Assembly: GCA_007136035.1 (NCBI GenBank)
Contig: SLHS01000034.1
Location: 1-5,242, forward strand
DNA: 5,242 bases
Source of the DNA: Patescibacteria group bacterium
GTDB lineage: Bacteria > Patescibacteriota > Dojkabacteria > SC72 > T1SED10-24
Direction of reading: 5' to 3'
Both the position numbers and the translations under genes were made by a program. Positions 1 to 3,203 of the stretch are shown here, piece by piece. Every line of letters begins with the position of its first letter. The first letter of the stretch is position 1. The notes under the pieces were generated by a model. It saw nothing but the letters and a program-made list of their open reading frames with translations. It had not been told where the DNA came from and did no database searches.

Positions 1-49
1 CTGTTTTGTAAACAGTAGGTCGAGAGTTCGAGTCTCTCTCCCAGCTCCA
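1..49 (+). tRNA. tRNA-Thr (anticodon TGT), 5' part cut off by window edge
   Basis: This is the 3' part of a tRNA gene. The anticodon arm CTGT-TTTGTAA-ACAG is visible at 1-15, and its loop places TGT at 34-36, reading Thr ACA codons. The T arm is GAGAG-TTCGAGT-CTCTC at 22-38. The 3' acceptor strand TCCCAGC at 39-45 is followed by discriminator T46 and an encoded CCA at 47-49. The D arm and 5' acceptor strand lie before the window. The next tRNA starts 7 bases later, so the two are probably co-transcribed and separated by RNase P and 3' processing. Confidence 0.93.
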
Positions 50-55
50 TCTTAT

Positions 56-138
56 GCAGAGGTGGTAGAGCGGTCAAATACATCGGTCTGTAAAACCGAC
101 GCCTTCGGGCTACACAGGTTCGAATCCTGTCCTCTGCA
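56..138 (+). tRNA. tRNA-Tyr (anticodon GTA)
   Basis: A complete class II tRNA. The acceptor strands GCAGAGG (56-62) and CCTCTGC (131-137) pair fully, and the discriminator is A138, as usual for bacterial tRNA-Tyr. The anticodon stem TCGGT/ACCGA (83-87/95-99) encloses loop CTGTAAA with anticodon GTA at 90-92. The long variable arm contains the hairpin GCC-TTCG-GGC at 101-110. The T arm is ACAGG-TTCGAAT-CCTGT (114-130). CCA is not encoded: TTTTCTTCTT follows the discriminator. The flanking Thr tRNAs do encode CCA, so this one depends on CCA-adding enzyme. Confidence 0.96.
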
Positions 139-148
139 TTTTCTTCTT

Positions 149-225
149 GCTGGATTAGCTCAGTTGGTTAGAGCGCATCCATGGTAAGGATGAGGTCCTG
201 AGTTCGACTCTCAGATCCAGCTCCA
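149..225 (+). tRNA. tRNA-Thr (anticodon GGT)
   Basis: A complete tRNA. The acceptor strands GCTGGAT (149-155) and ATCCAGC (215-221) pair. The anticodon stem CATCC/GGATG (176-180/188-192) holds loop ATGGTAA with anticodon GGT at 183-185, reading Thr ACC/ACU. The T arm is CTGAG-TTCGACT-CTCAG (198-214). Discriminator T222 is followed by an encoded CCA (223-225). It shares discriminator T and encoded CCA with the first Thr tRNA of the cluster. The order Thr(TGT)-Tyr(GTA)-Thr(GGT) recalls the thrU-tyrU-glyT-thrT cluster of E. coli, which also lies upstream of secE-nusG, but tRNA-Gly and tuf are missing here. Confidence 0.96.
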
Positions 226-228
226 AAG

Positions 229-257
229 TTCCATCCCACAATCTTTTCTGCTATAAT
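229..257 (+). promoter_or_regulatory. Extended -10 promoter for the 43-residue basic protein gene
   Basis: A perfect TATAAT at 252-257 is preceded by TG at 249-250, giving the extended -10 form TGnTATAAT. The hexamer 17 bases upstream (TTCCAT, 229-234) is a poor -35, which extended -10 promoters tolerate. Transcription would start near 264, leaving a leader of about 55 bases before the GTG at 320. It begins right after the tRNA-Thr CCA end, so it separates the protein unit from the tRNA cluster. Confidence 0.6.
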
Positions 258-303
258 CCCATCGTTCTTATTAAAAGAAAGAATAAAGGGGAAATATTTC
301 TCA

Positions 304-312
304 AAAGGAGGT
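304..312 (+). promoter_or_regulatory. Near-perfect Shine-Dalgarno sequence
   Basis: AAAGGAGGT matches the complement of the canonical 16S rRNA 3' end over nine bases. GGAGG ends at 311, eight bases before the GTG at 320, which is close to ideal spacing. This fixes the start of the 43-codon gene on a GTG. It stands out because rpmG, nusG, rplK and rplA have no comparable motif upstream of their ATGs. Confidence 0.85.
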
Positions 313-319
313 ATTCTTT

Positions 320-451
320 GTGGCAAAAAGAGACAGCAACAACCCCTGTACAAAAAGAGAAATTGCACAATTAAGAAACAAAAACAGAAGACATAGGAAT
401 ATGAAGGAAAGTAAAAATCACAGGGAGCAACAAGCACAAGGTAAAAACTAA
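320..451 (+). CDS. Small, highly basic 43-residue protein of unknown function
   Basis: GTG start, TAA stop, 43 residues. The protein begins MAKRDSNNPC and continues with TKREIAQLRNKNRRHRNMKE, ending in a Gln/Lys/Asn-rich tail. It is rich in Lys, Arg, Asn and Gln, has almost no hydrophobic core, has a single Cys at residue 10, and has no signal peptide or membrane segment. The support for a real gene is context: an extended -10 promoter 60 bases upstream, an AAAGGAGGT ribosome binding site at ideal spacing, and a terminator-like hairpin downstream. Such composition suggests an RNA- or ribosome-binding peptide, and its place between tRNAs and ribosomal protein genes agrees, but this is inference. 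I could not match it to bL34, bL36, bL32, bS21 or bTHX. The middle (about residues 11-37) could form one long charged helix. Confidence 0.72.
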   Translation: MAKRDSNNPCTKREIAQLRNKNRRHRNMKESKNHREQQAQGKN

Positions 452-473
452 ATAAAATTCACTAGAATTTATT
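451..473 (+). other. AT-rich hairpin directly after the 43-codon gene
   Basis: AATAAAATTC (451-460) can pair with GAATTTATT (465-473) across an ACTA loop: nine base pairs with A456 bulged. It overlaps the last base of the stop codon. Pyrimidine-rich sequence follows, but there is no long T run. It may protect the 3' end or act as a weak first terminator ahead of the stronger hairpin at 501-554. The stem is mostly A-T, so it could also be chance. Confidence 0.3.
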
Positions 474-500
474 TCTAACTAATCCTCTTTATTTCTTTCT

Positions 501-565
501 ATAGGGAGAGTTGAACCTTCTATGGTTTTTTAACCTAGACTCAACTCTTCCTATCTTTTCTTCTC
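501..565 (+). terminator. Long hairpin, probable terminator of the 43-residue protein unit
   Basis: ATAGGGAGAGTTGA (501-514) pairs with TCAACTCTTCCTAT (541-554), 14 base pairs with one G-T. Inside it a second stem forms between CTA-GGTT (520-527, T523 bulged) and AACCTAG (532-538), closed by a TTTT loop. The right arm runs into CTTTTCTTCTC (555-565), which is T-rich but interrupted. Position, stem strength and the new promoter right after it (577-605) suit a transcription terminator. The structure has alternative pairings and could instead be a regulatory RNA element. Confidence 0.55.
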
Positions 566-576
566 ACCCTATAGTA

Positions 577-605
577 TTTACTCATAGCCATATTTTTGAT
601 ATAAT
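577..605 (+). promoter_or_regulatory. Extended -10 promoter for the 612-877 transcript
   Basis: TATAAT at 600-605 is preceded by TG at 597-598 (extended -10). TTTACT at 577-582, 17 bases upstream, matches four of six consensus -35 bases. The expected start is near 612. It has the same extended -10 design as the promoter at 229-257. The downstream transcript carries the possible 23-codon gene and ends in the hairpin and T runs at 785-879. Confidence 0.6.
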
Positions 606-611
606 GAGCTA

Positions 612-877
612 TTCTTTAAAAGGGAGAAACAAAAAAATCTATCTTAGAAAGGGCGTGATAGCCATGGGAAAGAAACAGAAGAAAAAGAATAGAAAGAAAG
701 TTAAGATGATTATAAAAGAGGAAAATAAAAATTAAGCAATTATTATAGATAGACAAAAATTTTAAGAAAGTTTTCTCCCTGATTGAGATGAAGTCGAGAA
801 CCGTATGACTTAAACATAGTCTACACACATAGAATTCTATATAACCCACCCTTGACTTCATCTCCCTTTTTTTCTTT
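612..877 (+). ncRNA. Candidate structured RNA transcript of about 265 nt
   Basis: The segment lies between a good promoter (577-605) and a hairpin plus T runs (785-879). Two nested long-range helices are visible: AGGGAGAAA (621-629) with TTTCTCCCT (772-780), and TCTATCT (638-644) with AGATAGA (747-753). Between them is an A/G-rich, probably unpaired stretch containing a small hairpin GGC-GTGATA-GCC (652-663). The 3' part is the 14-bp stem 785-798/851-864, whose 52-base loop holds GACT/AGTC and the palindrome ATAGAATTCTAT (829-840). I do not see landmarks of tmRNA, RNase P RNA or SRP RNA. The unit may be a non-coding RNA, an mRNA for the 23-codon ORF with a folded leader and trailer, or both. 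Confidence 0.3.
664..735 (+). CDS. Possible 23-residue Lys-rich peptide
   Basis: ATG at 664, TAA at 733-735. The peptide begins MGKKQKKKNRKKVKMIIKEE and ends in NKN: about half Lys/Arg, with no hydrophobic segment beyond MII. A partial SD (AAAGG, 648-652) lies 11 bases upstream, and a promoter is 60 bases upstream. An in-frame GTG at 655 would be too close to that SD. The whole stretch is a run of A and G, which by itself yields Lys/Arg/Glu codons, so the reading frame could be incidental. For coding are the promoter, the SD and the resemblance in charge to the neighbouring 43-residue protein. Longer readings of this frame from TTG or ATG codons further upstream cross the hairpin and promoter and are unlikely. 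Confidence 0.35.
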   Translation: MGKKQKKKNRKKVKMIIKEENKN

Positions 878-879
878 TT
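785..879 (+). terminator. 14-bp stem with T runs, probable terminator
   Basis: GAGATGAAGTCGAG (785-798) pairs with CTTGACTTCATCTC (851-864): 14 base pairs with a single G-T. CC and then T7 (867-873) and T5 (875-879) follow, the pattern of an intrinsic terminator. The loop is unusually large (52 bases) and contains its own short helices. It ends four bases before the -35 of the rpmG promoter, so it separates the small-RNA or peptide unit from the ribosomal operon. Confidence 0.6.
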
Positions 880-882
880 CAT

Positions 883-911
883 TTGACCACAACAACAATT
901 TCAAATATAAT
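883..911 (+). promoter_or_regulatory. Promoter of the rpmG-tRNA-Trp-secE-nusG-rplKA operon
   Basis: TTGACC (883-888, five of six -35 consensus bases) and TATAAT (906-911, perfect) are 17 bases apart, an optimal sigma-70 type promoter. The expected start is near 918, which leaves a leader of about 26 bases to the rpmG ATG with no visible SD. It is the only strong promoter upstream of the six plus-strand genes to 3203, which follow in close succession. Confidence 0.75.
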
Positions 912-943
912 CACAAAGTATTTAATCATAGACTATTTTAACC

Positions 944-1108
944 ATGGCAAAGAAGAAAAACTTCGACTTGTTGTTTCTACAGTGTGAAGAATGTAAGAAC
1001 AAAAACTATACAGTGCCCAAGAGCAAAAAGTTAAAAGAAAAGTTTACGTTCAAAAAACATTGCCCTGCTTGTAAAACGCACGTCCTACACAAAGAAGCAA
1101 AAATTTAA
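944..1108 (+). CDS. rpmG: 50S ribosomal protein bL33
   Basis: 54 residues, the usual size of bL33, a small protein of the large subunit near the E site. The zinc-ribbon form is clear: CEEC at residues 14-17 and CPAC at 40-43 give four metal-binding Cys. Family-typical text surrounds them (NYTVPKSKK before, and C-P-A-C-K-T-H-V-L-H-K-E after). This corresponds to the C+ type of bL33, which needs zinc, unlike the C- paralogues that lack the Cys pairs. The N-terminus MAKKKN is also typical. ATG 944 is the only sensible start, although the preceding TATTTTAACC has no SD. It heads the operon, 33 bases after the promoter -10 and 15 bases before tRNA-Trp. Confidence 0.95.
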   Translation: MAKKKNFDLLFLQCEECKNKNYTVPKSKKLKEKFTFKKHCPACKTHVLHKEAKI

Positions 1109-1123
1109 GATAGTAGAAGTAAA

Positions 1124-1198
1124 GGGTCCATAGTTTTAATGGTAAAACAACGGTCTCCAAAACCGTAGTTCTCCGTTCGAATCGGAGTGGACCTGCCA
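1124..1198 (+). tRNA. tRNA-Trp (anticodon CCA)
   Basis: Acceptor strands GGGTCCA (1124-1130) and TGGACCT (1188-1194) pair with a G-T at the first position. The D stem is GTTT/AAAC (1133-1136/1145-1148). Anticodon stem ACGGT/ACCGT (1150-1154/1162-1166) encloses CTCCAAA with anticodon CCA at 1157-1159. The T arm is CTCCG-TTCGAAT-CGGAG (1171-1187). Discriminator G1195, as expected for Trp, and encoded CCA 1196-1198. Its place between rpmG and secE is conserved in many bacteria. Lying within the operon, it must be cut out of the mRNA, which would free the secE message. The CCA anticodon reads UGG only, so there is no sign of UGA used for Trp. Confidence 0.96.
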
Positions 1199-1200
1199 AC

Positions 1201-1229
1201 TTCCAAAAAATGTTGGAGTAATATATAAT
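1201..1229 (+). promoter_or_regulatory. Possible internal promoter for secE-nusG-rplKA
   Basis: TATAAT at 1224-1229 is a perfect -10. The hexamer 17 bases upstream (TTCCAA, 1201-1206) matches only three of six -35 bases, and there is no TG extension. If used, transcription would start near 1236, just three bases before the secE ATG, giving an almost leaderless message. It may simply reflect the A/T-rich gap after tRNA-Trp. Confidence 0.3.
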
Positions 1230-1238
1230 AGCGGAGAT

Positions 1239-1409
1239 ATGAAAAAATTTGCACTAGAAGTAATTAGTGAACTAAAACAAACAACATGGACGAAACCAAG
1301 AAAATTGGGCGTGCTGTTGATTTACACAATATCCATCTGTGGTATAATCGCCCTGTTGGCCTTCGGACTTGATTTCGTTTTTACAGAATTTCGAAATATA
1401 ATATTGTAA
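1239..1409 (+). CDS. secE: Preprotein translocase subunit SecE
   Basis: 56 residues, the short single-helix form found in most bacteria outside the enterics (E. coli SecE has three helices, 127 residues). An amphipathic N-terminal part carries the hallmark E-L-K-x-x-x-W (ELKQTTWTKPRK, residues 11-22, Trp17). One transmembrane helix follows at about residues 24-48 (LGVLLIYTISICGIIALLAF). SecE clamps SecY in the SecYEG channel. The start ATG 1239 has GGAG only two bases upstream, too close to be a working SD, but no other start would keep the conserved amphipathic helix. It is followed by nusG after 11 bases, the near-universal bacterial pairing. Confidence 0.95.
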   Translation: MKKFALEVISELKQTTWTKPRKLGVLLIYTISICGIIALLAFGLDFVFTEFRNIIL

Positions 1410-1420
1410 TTAAAACTTTT

Positions 1421-2062
1421 ATGAATAAGGAAGCAAAGAAAAATAAAGTTGATGCACAAGACGTCCTTAAAAAAGACGAAAAAAAAATTAAAGAACCTTC
1501 TCGAGAAAGAAAAGAAAGTTTTTCAAGAAGAGATGCGAAATACCCTCAATGGTATGTTGTTAGTATCCAATCCGGACATGAAAAAAGTGTAATTACAAAT
1601 CTAAAACAAAGAATTGATGCAACACAATCAGAAAACTTAATCAGCGATATGCTTATTCCTATGCAAAAAAAGATTGTTGTCAAAAAAGGTAAACAGGAAA
1701 TTAAGGAAGAGAGAATCTTTCCTGGGTACATTTTAGTAAAAATGGTCCTAACAAACAGAACCGTCGAACTTGTAACAAATACTGAAGGAGTTAGAGGTTT
1801 TGTAAGAACCGAATCAAAGCCAAGATCTTTACCAGAATCTGAAGTAAAAGCAATAATGAAGTACATGGAAGTAGAACAGCCAGCATATCAATCATCATTT
1901 AGTGTTGGAGAAGCTGTAAAAATAACAGATGGCGCATTTGCCGACTTCATAGGAAGTGTAAAAGAAATTGATGAATCAAAAGGTAAAGTAAAAGTCCTAA
2001 TTTCATTTCTTGGAAGAGAAGCCCCTGTTGAACTGGATTTTGGGCAAGTAAGTAAAATGTAA
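1421..2062 (+). CDS. nusG: Transcription termination/antitermination factor NusG
   Basis: 213 residues; E. coli NusG has 181. NusG binds RNA polymerase through its NGN domain and links it to ribosomal S10 or Rho through its KOW domain. The NGN domain spans about 42-150: QWYVVSIQSGHE at 43-54, the signature FPGYILVKM at 100-108, and TEGVRGFV at 121-128. The KOW domain is at about 160-213, with VKITDGAFADFIG (166-178) and GREAPVELDFGQV (198-210). The surplus length is a charged Lys/Glu/Arg-rich N-terminal extension of about 40 residues that precedes the Trp-Tyr of the first beta strand. ATG 1421 is the only start before the domain, lies 11 bases after secE, and has no SD (AAAACTTTT precedes it). 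Continues into rplK after 13 bases. Confidence 0.97.
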   Translation: MNKEAKKNKVDAQDVLKKDEKKIKEPSRERKESFSRRDAKYPQWYVVSIQSGHEKSVITNLKQRIDATQSENLISDMLIPMQKKIVVKKGKQEIKEERIFPGYILVKMVLTNRTVELVTNTEGVRGFVRTESKPRSLPESEVKAIMKYMEVEQPAYQSSFSVGEAVKITDGAFADFIGSVKEIDESKGKVKVLISFLGREAPVELDFGQVSKM

Positions 2063-2075
2063 AAAACAAACTAAA

Positions 2076-2501
2076 ATGGCAAAAGAGATAAAAGCAACAA
2101 TAAAACTAGTAATACCTGCAGGACAAGCATCCCCTGCTCCACCCATTGGACCAACACTATCGCAATACGGAATTAATATGGGTGAATTCTGCAGTCAATT
2201 CAACGAAAAAACTAGAGAAGATAATGGGATTCTAACACCAGTAGTTTTAACCATTTACAAAGATAGCTCTTTCTCATTTATTACAAAAACACCACCCACA
2301 TCGGAACTAATCAGAAGAGAATTAAAAATCAAAAAAGGATCAGGTGAACCAAATCTTAACAAAGTAGGCAAACTTACAAATCAACAGTTGGAAAAAATCG
2401 CAGAAATTAAAATGGAAGATTTAAATACCACTGATATTAAAAAAGCCAAAAAAATTATTGCAGGCACTGCAAAACAAATGGGTATCGAAACAAATATTTA
2501 A
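2076..2501 (+). CDS. rplK: 50S ribosomal protein uL11
   Basis: 141 residues, the normal length. uL11 binds the GTPase-associated centre of 23S rRNA at the base of the L7/L12 stalk and takes part in factor binding. The N-terminal domain includes the Pro-rich PAPPIGP (20-26), where the drug thiostrepton contacts the family, and GINMGEFCSQFN (32-43). The RNA-binding C-terminal domain (about 73-141) begins at TPPTSELIRR, contains KKGSGEPN (86-93) and KVGKLT (96-101), and ends in GTAKQMGIE. The start follows nusG by 13 bases with no SD. This gap is too short for the uL1-binding leader that controls rplKA in E. coli. Confidence 0.97.
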   Translation: MAKEIKATIKLVIPAGQASPAPPIGPTLSQYGINMGEFCSQFNEKTREDNGILTPVVLTIYKDSSFSFITKTPPTSELIRRELKIKKGSGEPNLNKVGKLTNQQLEKIAEIKMEDLNTTDIKKAKKIIAGTAKQMGIETNI

Positions 2502-2519
2502 GATTAAATAATTCCAGAA

Positions 2520-3203
2520 ATGGCAAAGAGAGGAAAAAAATACAGAAAAATTCTTGAAAAAAAAGAAAACAAAGTTTACAACTTAAATGAAGCTATACTG
2601 CAAGTAAAACAGCTCTCCTACTCATCTTTTCCAGCAACAATAGAACTACATGCAGCCCTAAAATTAACAAAAGATTTGGAACCAAAATCCATAAAAGGAA
2701 CTCTCTCCCTACCCCACTCTGAAAGTAAAACCGTAAAAATCGCAGCTTTTACAACACCCGCAGATGAAAAAAAAGCAAAAGAAGCCGGTGCAGATTTAAT
2801 AGGTACGGAAAACATAATAAAAGACATTAAAGCAGGAAAAATAAATTTTGACATCGCTATCGCAACACCAGAAGTTATGCCTCAAATAGCACAACTCGGT
2901 AAAGAACTTGGGCCAAAAGGATTAATGCCCAATCCAAAAACAGGTACCGTCACAGATGACATTAAAAATGCAATAGCAGAATACAAAAAAGGAAAGATAA
3001 ACTTTGCTGCAGACTCCGAAGGAGTTGTTCATCTAGCCGTAGGTAAAATTGATTTAGAAGATAAAAAGATAGAAGAAAATATCAAAGAGACACTACAAGC
3101 AATTGTATCAGCAGTAAATGGTAGAGAAATTCATCAAACAATTAGAAAAACACATCTAGCACCTACAATGGGTCCTAGCGTAGAATTTAAATTAGGTGAT
3201 TAG
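2520..3203 (+). CDS. rplA: 50S ribosomal protein uL1
   Basis: 227 residues, slightly shorter than the E. coli protein (234). uL1 forms the mobile stalk that helps deacylated tRNA leave the E site, and in several bacteria it represses its own operon. Domain I is split between the N-terminal (about 1-68, including FPATIELHAALKL) and C-terminal parts (about 160-227, ending THLAPTMGPSVEF). Domain II lies between. The family signature is plain: IATPEVMPQIAQLGKELGPK at 114-133, then GLMPNPKTGTVTDD at 134-147. ATG 2520 gives the usual MAKRGKKYRK start, 18 bases after rplK, without SD. The TAG stop overlaps the glyS stop on the other strand. Normally rplJ-rplL follow; here they do not. Confidence 0.97.
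   Translation: MAKRGKKYRKILEKKENKVYNLNEAILQVKQLSYSSFPATIELHAALKLTKDLEPKSIKGTLSLPHSESKTVKIAAFTTPADEKKAKEAGADLIGTENIIKDIKAGKINFDIAIATPEVMPQIAQLGKELGPKGLMPNPKTGTVTDDIKNAIAEYKKGKINFAADSEGVVHLAVGKIDLEDKKIEENIKETLQAIVSAVNGREIHQTIRKTHLAPTMGPSVEFKLGD

Noticed and set aside
168..437. Minus-strand open frame of 89 codons
   Set aside because: It covers tRNA-Thr(GGT) and the antisense of the 43-residue gene; the Phe/Cys-rich product reflects the reverse of A/G-rich coding.
511..663. Upstream extension of the 23-codon frame to a start near 511
   Set aside because: It runs through the long hairpin, the T-rich tract and the promoter at 577-605; the encoded residues have no protein-like pattern and no SD precedes 511.
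612..877. tmRNA, SRP RNA or RNase P RNA
   Set aside because: There is no tRNA-like 3' end with TTCGAATC, no SRP GGAAG/AGCAG tetraloop region, and no RNase P core motifs; the length is also too short for RNase P RNA.
616..882. Minus-strand open frame of 88 codons
   Set aside because: It is antisense to the A/G-rich 23-codon region and the terminator stem, giving a Phe/Leu/Ile-rich product; no SD or promoter was seen on that strand.
1546..1866. Minus-strand frame within nusG
   Set aside because: It is a shadow of the well-conserved NusG coding sequence.
2063..2075. uL1-binding autoregulatory leader ahead of rplK
   Set aside because: Only 13 bases separate nusG and rplK and they form no stem; any such site would have to lie in coding sequence or elsewhere.
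2618..2854. Minus-strand frame within rplA
   Set aside because: It is a shadow of the uL1 coding sequence.
944..3203. Reassignment of UGA as a sense codon
   Set aside because: Trp is encoded by TGG in these genes, tRNA-Trp has CCA, and no in-frame TGA occurs. The lack of TGA stops in so few genes is not informative in an AT-rich genome.
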